7,094 bases of DNA, taken from positions 1 through 7,094 of the forward strand of contig JACMRF010000009.1 of the NCBI GenBank assembly GCA_014376575.1, given 5' to 3'. The translations under genes and the position numbers were made by a program. The first letter of the stretch is position 1; every line of letters begins with the position of its first letter. This document shows, in pieces, positions 1 through 5,785 of the stretch. The notes under the pieces are model-generated. The model searched no databases and had not been told where the DNA came from. It was given only the letters and a program-made list of their open reading frames with translations. This DNA is from Undibacterium sp. (lineage in GTDB: Bacteria; Pseudomonadota; Gammaproteobacteria; Burkholderiales; Burkholderiaceae).

Positions 1-327
1 AGCTTAATCCGTCTCAATTTTGATTTAATGACGGGGTTTTCCATTATGCCCTTGCAGCTATTTTCTATGCTGGGGATGATCTTGTCTGTTGCGTCTGCTG
101 GCCTGGTCGTACTTCTATTAATACGCCGTTTTATTCTTGGTGCAGAAGCCGAGGGACTATTCACGCTCTTTGCCATTGCCTTCTTTATGATGGGCGTCAT
201 CCTTTTTGGCATAGGTTTATTAGGCGAATACGTCGGACGCATTTACCAGCAAGTACGTGGACGTCCTCGTTATGTAGTACTGACCGTCCTGGAGCAATCA
301 GAACCTAACGTACGGGACGTAAATTAA
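1..327 (+). CDS. arnC: ArnC, undecaprenyl-phosphate 4-deoxy-4-formamido-L-arabinose transferase (C-terminal part, 5' end outside window)
   Basis: Only the last 108 residues are visible; the frame is open to the left edge, so the gene starts outside the window. ArnC transfers 4-deoxy-4-formamido-L-arabinose from UDP to undecaprenyl phosphate at the inner face of the cytoplasmic membrane. The glycosyltransferase domain lies outside. What remains is the membrane anchor: two hydrophobic helices at about visible residues 21-41 and 52-74, then the family signature GLLGEYVGRIYQQVRGRPRY (residues 72-91) and a short polar tail. This tail closely resembles E. coli ArnC as I remember it, but the same signature occurs in related GtrB-type transferases. 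The arn identity therefore rests partly on the three arn genes that follow. The stop codon is 1 nt before the next start, which suggests translational coupling. Confidence 0.9.
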   Translation, partial: SLIRLNFDLMTGFSIMPLQLFSMLGMILSVASAGLVVLLLIRRFILGAEAEGLFTLFAIAFFMMGVILFGIGLLGEYVGRIYQQVRGRPRYVVLTVLEQSEPNVRDVN

Positions 328-328
328 G

Positions 329-1258
329 ATGAGATTGGATTCAAAAAATACCGCCGTTGTTTTTGCCTACCATAGTGTCGGTGTACGCTGTATAAAAACG
401 CTGTTGGCACGCGGTGTTCAGATAGCCTTGGTGGTAACGCACGAGGACAATCCAAACGAAACGATCTGGTTTGAGTCAGTGGTAGAACTTTGTAAAGAGC
501 AGGGGATTCCTACTGTAACGCCAGCAGATCCAGCATTGCCTGAATTGATGCAGCAAATCACAGAAATAGCGCCTGACTTTATTTTTAGTTTTTATTACCG
601 CCATATGTTGCCGATCAGCTTATTGGCGTTGGCCAAAAATGGCGCTTACAATTTACATGGATCACTACTACCAAAATATCGCGGACGGGTTCCGGTCAAT
701 TGGGCAGTCTTACATGGAGAATCGGAAACCGGCGCTACCTTGCATGAAATGGCAGCCAAACCAGATGCGGGTGGCATCATCGCCCAAACGGCAGTTCCAA
801 TTTTGCCCGATGACACTGCGCACGAAGTATTTGGCAAATTAACCGTCGCCGCGGAACAAACCTTATGGTATGCCCTGCCCGCTTTACTAAATGGCACAGC
901 CAAAGCCCGCAACAATGATCTTAGTCAAGGTAGTTATTTTGGCGGGCGCACACCTGAAGATGGTCGTATCAATTGGGCTTTACCTGCACAGCAGGTGTAT
1001 AACCTGCATCGGGCCGTTGCACCGCCCTACCCTGGCGCATTCAACGAAGTAGCTGGCAATACCTATGTAATCGCCAAGGCGAGATTAGCACCAGCCAGCA
1101 ACACCGTCGCGCCAAATTTGCCGCAAGGCTTGTCTGTAGTGGATAATGTCATTCTCGGCGTGTGTGGCGATGGTCGCGCGCTCCATATTATTGAACTGTT
1201 ATTAAACGGCAAAATGATCTCTGCACAAGCACTCCAATGCCAACTGGTCACCCAATAA
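329..1258 (+). CDS. arnA: UDP-4-amino-4-deoxy-L-arabinose formyltransferase (stand-alone ArnA N-terminal domain)
   Basis: This 309-residue protein corresponds to the N-terminal half (about residues 1-304) of the 660-residue E. coli ArnA. It uses N10-formyltetrahydrofolate to formylate UDP-L-Ara4N, giving UDP-L-Ara4FN in the cytoplasm. The core motif NLHGSLLPKYRGR at residues 108-120 supplies Asn108 and His110, and KPDAG supplies Asp146. These match E. coli Asn102, His104 and Asp140 at a constant offset of six, so the catalytic triad is intact. The opening VVFAYH and the FSFYYRH segment (residues 86-92) are typical of ArnA, not of Met-tRNA formyltransferase. The rest, from about residue 205, fits the C-terminal OB-like domain. 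The ATG at 329 starts 1 nt after the arnC stop and has only a weak ribosome site (GGGAC near 314), consistent with coupled translation. The dehydrogenase half is a separate downstream gene. Confidence 0.93.
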   Translation: MRLDSKNTAVVFAYHSVGVRCIKTLLARGVQIALVVTHEDNPNETIWFESVVELCKEQGIPTVTPADPALPELMQQITEIAPDFIFSFYYRHMLPISLLALAKNGAYNLHGSLLPKYRGRVPVNWAVLHGESETGATLHEMAAKPDAGGIIAQTAVPILPDDTAHEVFGKLTVAAEQTLWYALPALLNGTAKARNNDLSQGSYFGGRTPEDGRINWALPAQQVYNLHRAVAPPYPGAFNEVAGNTYVIAKARLAPASNTVAPNLPQGLSVVDNVILGVCGDGRALHIIELLLNGKMISAQALQCQLVTQ

Positions 1259-1293
1259 TCATTGCAACACCATTTTAAAATAAAGAAATCACC

Positions 1294-2334
1294 ATGAAAA
1301 AAGTCCTCATTCTCGGCGTGAACGGTTTTATCGGCCACCATTTATCCAAACGTATTCTCGACACCACAGACTGGGAAGTATACGGAATGGATATGCAAAC
1401 CGATCGTTTAGGTGATTTGCTTAGCCATCCTCGCATGCATTTTTTTGAAGGTGATATCACCATCAATAAAGAATGGGTTGAATATCATGTTAAAAAATGT
1501 GATGTTATTTTGCCACTGGTCGCGATTGCTACGCCATCCACTTACGTCAAACAACCATTACGTGTATTTGAACTCGATTTTGAAGCAAATTTACCTATCG
1601 TTCGTTCTGCCGCCAAATATGGCAAACATCTGGTTTTCCCTTCAACTTCCGAAGTTTATGGCATGTGCCATGATGACGAGTTTGATTCGGAAAATTCAGA
1701 ACTTATCTGCGGCCCTATCAATAAACCGCGCTGGATTTATTCATGTGCAAAGCAGTTGATGGATAGGGTTATCTGGGGCTATGGTATGGAAGGTTTGAAC
1801 TTCACCTTGTTCCGTCCATTCAACTGGATCGGCGCTGGGTTGGATTCCATCCACACGCCGAAAGAAGGTAGCTCACGCGTTGTGACTCAATTTTTCGGTC
1901 ATATCGTCCGTGGTGAAAATATTTCTTTGGTTGATGGTGGCGCACAAAAACGGGCCTTTACCTATATCGACGATGGCATTGATGCATTGATACGTATCAT
2001 TGCGAATAAAGATGGCATTGCTAGTGGCAAAATTTATAATATCGGCAACCCTGTCAATAATTTCTCTATCCGCGAATTGGCACACATGATGTTAACGCTG
2101 GCCGCTGATTATCCAGAATATGCAGAATCAGCCAAAAAGGTTCAGTTGATTGAAACCACTTCTGGCGCCTACTACGGTACTGGTTATCAAGACGTACAAA
2201 ATCGTGTGCCAAAAATCACCAACACTTGCGAAGAATTGGGCTGGGCACCGACTACGACGATGGAAGATAGCATGCGTAATATTTTCGATGCTTATCGTGG
2301 TCAGGTAGCACAAGCTCGCGCCTTGATGGACTAA
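1294..2334 (+). CDS. arnA: UDP-glucuronate C4 dehydrogenase/decarboxylase (stand-alone ArnA C-terminal domain)
   Basis: This 346-residue short-chain dehydrogenase/reductase matches the C-terminal half of E. coli ArnA. It oxidises UDP-glucuronate at C4 with NAD+ and decarboxylates it to UDP-4-keto-pentose, the substrate of ArnB. The Rossmann motif GVNGFIG is at residues 8-14. The segment PSTSEVYG carries Thr118, Ser119 and Glu120, aligning with E. coli Thr432, Ser433 and Glu434. The YxxxK pair is Tyr149/Lys153 (E. coli 463/467). Arg304 in GYQDVQNR corresponds to the decarboxylase Arg619, allowing for a one-residue gap. All key catalytic residues are therefore present. The FELDF, NKPRWIYS and RPFNWIG blocks are also ArnA-like. 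The start at ATG 1294 puts the Rossmann motif at the N-terminus as expected; its ribosome site (AAAGAA near 1282) is weak. It lies 35 nt after the formyltransferase gene and 12 nt before arnD, fitting one transcript. Confidence 0.94.
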   Translation: MKKVLILGVNGFIGHHLSKRILDTTDWEVYGMDMQTDRLGDLLSHPRMHFFEGDITINKEWVEYHVKKCDVILPLVAIATPSTYVKQPLRVFELDFEANLPIVRSAAKYGKHLVFPSTSEVYGMCHDDEFDSENSELICGPINKPRWIYSCAKQLMDRVIWGYGMEGLNFTLFRPFNWIGAGLDSIHTPKEGSSRVVTQFFGHIVRGENISLVDGGAQKRAFTYIDDGIDALIRIIANKDGIASGKIYNIGNPVNNFSIRELAHMMLTLAADYPEYAESAKKVQLIETTSGAYYGTGYQDVQNRVPKITNTCEELGWAPTTTMEDSMRNIFDAYRGQVAQARALMD

Positions 2335-2346
2335 TTCAGAGATCGC

Positions 2347-3288
2347 ATGCCTTCTATTGTTTTAAAAATTGATGTTGATACCTACCGTGGCACTCGTGAG
2401 GGTGTACCAAATTTGGTGCGTCTTTTAAAGCAGCATCAAGCTGGCGCCACTTTTTTATTTTCCCTAGGTAAAGACCACACTGGCTGGGCGCTTCGCCGTG
2501 CCTTCCGCCCCGGTTTTTTTCAGAAAGTTTCCCGTACCTCGGTTCTTGAGCATTACGGTGCAAAAACTTTGATGTATGGTGTCTTTTTGCCCGCACCTGA
2601 TATCGGCAAAGATTGCATAGAAGAAATGCGTGCAGTGCGTCGTGCAGGTTTTGAATGCGGTATACATACTTGGGATCATGTCGTTTGGCAGGATAACGTT
2701 AGACAGAAAGATGCAGTTTGGACACAAAAACAAATGCAACAAGCTTTTGATCGTTTCCAGCATATTTTTGGCGCTACGCCTAAAACTCACGGTGCTGCTG
2801 GATGGCAAATGAATCAGCATGCTTTTGTGCAACTTGATCATTTTGGGATGAAATACGCTTCTGATGGGCGAGCTATGCTCAACGAGAATGGCTCTTTAAA
2901 AAATCAGGCTGCTGGCCCATATCGTTTACAAATTAATGGCGCAACTCTTCCCTGCGTACAAATGCCGACCACTTTACCAACTTTGGATGAGTTACTTGGG
3001 CGAGAAATCGATGGGGTTGTCATTAGCGAGTCAAATATAGCTGATAATATTTTAAAATTAACAGCAAAACCAAGAGATCACGTATTTACCTTACACGCAG
3101 AACTTGAAGGACAAAAACTTGCCCCCATCTTTAATCAGTTGCTTGTTGGATGGCAAGAACAAGGCTATCAATGTATCTCGATGGCCGATTATTATGACAA
3201 TATTCAAGAGAAAAAATTGCCTGTTCATCCTCTAATGTGGGCAGAACTACCAGGAAGATCAGGAGAGTTGGTCGCAGTAACTGCCTGA
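2347..3288 (+). CDS. arnD: ArnD, 4-deoxy-4-formamido-L-arabinose-phosphoundecaprenol deformylase
   Basis: A 313-residue NodB-type polysaccharide deacetylase homologue of E. coli ArnD (296 residues). It removes the formyl group from undecaprenyl-phosphate-L-Ara4FN, which makes the ArnC step effectively irreversible and yields the L-Ara4N donor. The opening KIDVDTYRGTREGVP (residues 7-21) carries Asp9 and Asp11. GIHTWDHVVWQ (residues 105-115) supplies the metal-ligand histidines His107 and His111. FTLHAELEG near residues 247-255 gives the conserved His250. AAGWQMNQ (150-157) and TLPTLDELLGR (209-219) are further ArnD-like blocks. The extra length over E. coli seems to come mainly from a loop at about residues 176-200. 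A weak CAGAGA ribosome site at 2337-2342 precedes the ATG. It is the last arn gene here; no arnT follows. Confidence 0.94.
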   Translation: MPSIVLKIDVDTYRGTREGVPNLVRLLKQHQAGATFLFSLGKDHTGWALRRAFRPGFFQKVSRTSVLEHYGAKTLMYGVFLPAPDIGKDCIEEMRAVRRAGFECGIHTWDHVVWQDNVRQKDAVWTQKQMQQAFDRFQHIFGATPKTHGAAGWQMNQHAFVQLDHFGMKYASDGRAMLNENGSLKNQAAGPYRLQINGATLPCVQMPTTLPTLDELLGREIDGVVISESNIADNILKLTAKPRDHVFTLHAELEGQKLAPIFNQLLVGWQEQGYQCISMADYYDNIQEKKLPVHPLMWAELPGRSGELVAVTA

Positions 3289-3330
3289 TTCATTTCGAAA
3301 TAAACACTGATAAATCATCTTTATAAGATC

Positions 3331-3335
3331 AGGAG
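3331..3335 (+). promoter_or_regulatory. Shine-Dalgarno site setting the TTG start of the peroxiredoxin gene
   Basis: AGGAG lies 6 nt before the TTG at 3342. This is a strong ribosome site at normal spacing. It supports the non-ATG start, because the first in-frame internal ATG (codon 19) lies inside the conserved fold. Confidence 0.7.
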
Positions 3336-3341
3336 ATCACT

Positions 3342-3818
3342 TTGGCCGATAGCCCATCTGCAGTAAATTGTCAGGTACCAAATTTTTCTGCGGCAATGAC
3401 TGGAGCTGCCACATTCCAGTTAAATGACTATGTCGGAAAAACGGTAGTGATTTATTTTTATCCAAAAGACAATACACCTGGATGTACCACTGAAAGTATC
3501 GCCTTTCGTGATCACTATGCAAAATTCAACGAGAGTAATGCAGTTATTTTTGGCCTTAGTCGTGACAGCATCCGGTCGCACGAAGGCTTTAAAGCCAAAT
3601 TGGATTTGCCTTTTGAATTACTATCTGACGCTGATGAAGCGATCTGCACTCTGTTTAACGTCATGAAGTTAAAAAACATGTACGGAAAACAAGTGCGGGG
3701 GGTAGAGCGCAGCACATTTATCATTGACGGCAATGGTAAATTAGTGAAAGAATGGCGAGGAGTAAAAGTTGTTGGTCATGTTAATGAAGTGTTGGAATTT
3801 GTGAGTGCACACGCATAA
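3342..3818 (+). CDS. bcp: Thioredoxin-dependent thiol peroxidase, Bcp/PrxQ family peroxiredoxin
   Basis: A 158-residue cytoplasmic peroxiredoxin of the Bcp/PrxQ family, about the family's usual length, which reduces hydrogen peroxide and organic hydroperoxides. The active-site stretch YFYPKDNTPGCTTES (residues 38-52) carries the peroxidatic Cys48 with Thr45 and Pro46. The conserved Arg is Arg123 in GVERSTFIID. E. coli Bcp has a resolving Cys five residues after the peroxidatic one (TPGCTVQAC); here that position is Ile53, so the usual disulfide partner is missing. The only other cysteines are Cys10 and Cys102, the latter aligning with the non-essential third Cys of E. coli Bcp. A 1-Cys mechanism is therefore likely, as I recall being described for a Burkholderia Bcp. 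Translation starts at TTG, supported by AGGAG 6 nt upstream. The gene is 53 nt after arnD with no terminator between, so read-through from the arn operon is possible. Confidence 0.93.
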   Translation: MADSPSAVNCQVPNFSAAMTGAATFQLNDYVGKTVVIYFYPKDNTPGCTTESIAFRDHYAKFNESNAVIFGLSRDSIRSHEGFKAKLDLPFELLSDADEAICTLFNVMKLKNMYGKQVRGVERSTFIIDGNGKLVKEWRGVKVVGHVNEVLEFVSAHA

Positions 3819-3844
3819 TTGAAATCCCTATTTATTCATATTCA

Positions 3845-3891
3845 AGTCGTTAATTGAGACCACTTACTGGTCTTCAATAGCGACTTTTTTT
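3845..3891 (+). terminator. Rho-independent terminator after bcp
   Basis: Arms 3845-3862 and 3868-3885 form an 18-bp stem with a 5-nt loop (CTTAC). The top (GACCA/TGGTC) and base (AGTCG/CGACT) are perfectly paired, with two mismatches and two G-U pairs in the middle. Seven T residues (3885-3891) end the element. It begins 26 nt after the bcp stop and ends 37 nt before the phoH-family ATG, so it could also limit read-through into that gene. Confidence 0.82.
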
Positions 3892-3916
3892 ACTTTTAAG
3901 CTCTCACACTTTTTAT

Positions 3917-3922
3917 AAGAGG
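3917..3922 (+). promoter_or_regulatory. Shine-Dalgarno site choosing ATG 3929 for the PhoH-family gene
   Basis: AAGAGG lies 6 nt before the ATG at 3929 but only 3 nt before the adjoining in-frame TTG at 3926. The ATG is therefore the better start. The same bases overlap a TATAAG sequence (3914-3919) that resembles a -10 box. Confidence 0.6.
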
Positions 3923-3928
3923 TTATTG

Positions 3929-5650
3929 ATGCCCCTGCCAAAAATGCCGACTAAACCAGCGGCTCTGCTATCCCCAAAGGATTATCCAAAAGCAGATAAA
4001 AATATAGTTACAAAAACCATACAAGCGGAGGCAAAAATAACTGCATCCAAAAGTCCCAATACTGCAAGTAAACTATCGACATCGTCCACAGTTGCATTAA
4101 AAGCAATTATTCCGATTGCAGTTGCGCCGCGTAGCAAGAACAGTGCTGTGAAAAGTGCAGATAAGCCGGTTGTAGTTAGTTTACCAACGCGAGGCCATGA
4201 TAATTCAGTGAAATCACGTACTAGTCGTGCAGCTGACAAATCAGGTGTTACGAAATTATTCGTTCTCGACACCAACGTCTTAATGCATGATCCTTCGTCA
4301 CTTTTTAGATTTGAAGAACACGATATTTATTTACCAATGATCACTCTGGAAGAATTGGATGATCACAAAAAAGGCATGTCAGAAGTAGCTCGAAATGCAC
4401 GTCAAATATCACGCTCGCTCGATGCATTGGTCGGTGATATTGATAATAACGACATAGAAAAAGGAATACTCCTTTCCAAACTAGGTAATAAAGACGCTCG
4501 TGGTCGTTTGTTTTTCCAAACTAAATTGCAAGGCGGGACTCTTCCTCAAGGCTTACCTCAAGGTAAAGCTGACAACCAAATTTTAGCGGTTGTGCGTGCG
4601 CTTGAGACAGAGTTTCCCGGTCGGGCTATCGTTTTGGTGTCAAAAGACATCAACATGCGCATTAAGGCACGAGCATTGGGTTTGCCAGCAGAGGACTACT
4701 TTAATGATCACGTATTAGAAGATTCAGACCTGCTCTACACAGGAATCGTGCAATTACCAGAAGATTTCTGGAACAAGCACGGTAAAGGAATGGAATCATG
4801 GCAGGAAAATAAAAATGGTATAAGCACTACTTTTTATCGCATTACTGGCCCGATCATTCCTAGTTTATTGGTTAATCAATTTGTTTATCTCGAACCAAAA
4901 AATGGCGAAACTTCATTTTATGCTCAAGTGAGACAACTCAACGGCAAGACCGCGGTACTTCAGACCTTACGTGATTATGGACATCCAAAGCATAGCGTAT
5001 GGGGTGTGACGTCACGCAACCGAGAGCAAAATTTCGCGCTCAATTTGCTGATGGATCCTGAATGTGATTTTGTCACCTTGCTTGGTCAAGCAGGAACAGG
5101 AAAAACATTGTTGGCGCTAGCTGCGGGCTTGGCGCAGGTTCTGGAAACCAAAACTTACAACGAGATCATTGTAACTCGCGTAACGGTTCCAGTCGGTGAA
5201 GACATTGGTTTCTTACCAGGTACAGAGGAAGAAAAAATGTCGCCATGGATGGGCGCTTTTGATGACAACCTTGAAGTGCTCAATAAATCAGACAATGATG
5301 CAGGTGATTGGGGACGTGCTGCCACTCAAGATCTGATTCGCTCACGAATCAAAATTAAATCATTGAACTTCATGCGTGGTCGAACCTTCGTCAATAAATT
5401 TTTGATTATTGACGAGGCACAAAACCTTACGCCAAAACAAGTGAAGACATTAGTGACTCGCGCAGGGCCCGGCACCAAGATCCTTTGTCTTGGAAATATT
5501 GCACAAATTGATACCCCATATTTAACTGAAGGATCAAGTGGTTTAACTTACGTAGTGGATCGATTCAAGGGTTGGGCGCATAGCGGCCACGTAACTTTGG
5601 CTCGCGGTGAGCGATCACGTTTAGCAGATCATGCGAGTGAAATTTTGTAG
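3929..5650 (+). CDS. PIN-PhoH family protein (PhoH2-like putative RNase/ATPase)
   Basis: A 573-residue cytoplasmic protein with an N-terminal PIN nuclease domain and a C-terminal PhoH ATPase domain. This is the PIN-PhoH (PhoH2/YlaK) architecture, in contrast to E. coli PhoH, which lacks PIN. Mycobacterial PhoH2 has been reported to have RNA helicase and RNase activity; a similar role here is inferred. PIN spans about residues 108-260: VLDTNVLM with Asp114, LEELDDHKKG with Glu141/Glu142, KADNQIL with Asp215 and SKDINMRIKA with Asp240, so the acidic metal-binding set looks complete. The ATPase domain spans about 365-570, with Walker A GQAGTGKT at 386-393 and Walker B FLIIDEAQN at 491-499 (Asp495, Glu496). 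Residues about 20-107 are a basic linker rich in Lys, Ala, Ser and Thr with no recognisable fold. The gene follows bcp across a terminator and is convergent with purL. Its physiological substrate is unknown. Confidence 0.92.
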   Translation: MPLPKMPTKPAALLSPKDYPKADKNIVTKTIQAEAKITASKSPNTASKLSTSSTVALKAIIPIAVAPRSKNSAVKSADKPVVVSLPTRGHDNSVKSRTSRAADKSGVTKLFVLDTNVLMHDPSSLFRFEEHDIYLPMITLEELDDHKKGMSEVARNARQISRSLDALVGDIDNNDIEKGILLSKLGNKDARGRLFFQTKLQGGTLPQGLPQGKADNQILAVVRALETEFPGRAIVLVSKDINMRIKARALGLPAEDYFNDHVLEDSDLLYTGIVQLPEDFWNKHGKGMESWQENKNGISTTFYRITGPIIPSLLVNQFVYLEPKNGETSFYAQVRQLNGKTAVLQTLRDYGHPKHSVWGVTSRNREQNFALNLLMDPECDFVTLLGQAGTGKTLLALAAGLAQVLETKTYNEIIVTRVTVPVGEDIGFLPGTEEEKMSPWMGAFDDNLEVLNKSDNDAGDWGRAATQDLIRSRIKIKSLNFMRGRTFVNKFLIIDEAQNLTPKQVKTLVTRAGPGTKILCLGNIAQIDTPYLTEGSSGLTYVVDRFKGWAHSGHVTLARGERSRLADHASEIL

Positions 5651-5666
5651 ATTACGATATTTCACG

Positions 5667-5698
5667 AAAAAAAACGGTGCTTAGAGCACCGTTTTTTT
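5667..5698. terminator. Bidirectional rho-independent terminator between phoH-family gene and purL
   Basis: The stem CGGTGC (5675-5680) pairs with GCACCG (5686-5691) around the 5-nt loop TTAGA. Eight A residues (5667-5674) precede it and seven T residues (5692-5698) follow, so the element has a U-tract when transcribed from either strand. It lies 16 nt after the phoH-family stop and about 90 nt past the purL stop. That is the expected place for a shared terminator of two convergent genes. Confidence 0.9.
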
Positions 5699-5785
5699 AT
5701 GTCAATTTTCTTCTTATTCGTACATAAGTTGAGTATCAACAACAACTAAAAAACGTTACATTTCTCGTCAATGACTTGTAGCTAT

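Noticed and set aside
1272..1281. 10-bp palindrome ATTTTAAAAT in the gap between the two arnA genes
   Set aside because: It is pure A/T, too short for a confident operator or terminator, and has no T-tract.
2464..2841. 125-codon minus-strand open frame opposite arnD, and similar antisense frames elsewhere
   Set aside because: They lie wholly inside well-supported genes on the other strand, have no family resemblance I recognise and no good ribosome sites; they are frame shadows.
3317..3329. Small hairpin ATCTT-TAT-AAGAT just before the bcp ribosome site
   Set aside because: A 5-bp AT-rich stem is too weak to call a terminator or riboswitch, and no T-tract follows.
3255..3336. 12-nt direct repeat AAGATCAGGAGA at 3255-3266 and 3325-3336, flanking the arnD end and the bcp ribosome site
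   Set aside because: One copy is coding sequence and the other contains the Shine-Dalgarno site. Purine-rich 12-mers of this kind can recur by chance, and there is no other sign of duplication.
3819..3843. Possible promoter with TTGAAA at 3819-3824
   Set aside because: No acceptable -10 box lies at 16-18 nt spacing, and any transcript would run straight into the terminator at 3845-3891.
5728..5740. Hairpin GTTGA-GTA-TCAAC between the terminator and the purL stop
   Set aside because: The stem is only 5 bp with a 3-nt loop and no U-tract on either strand; the strong terminator at 5667-5698 already explains the region.
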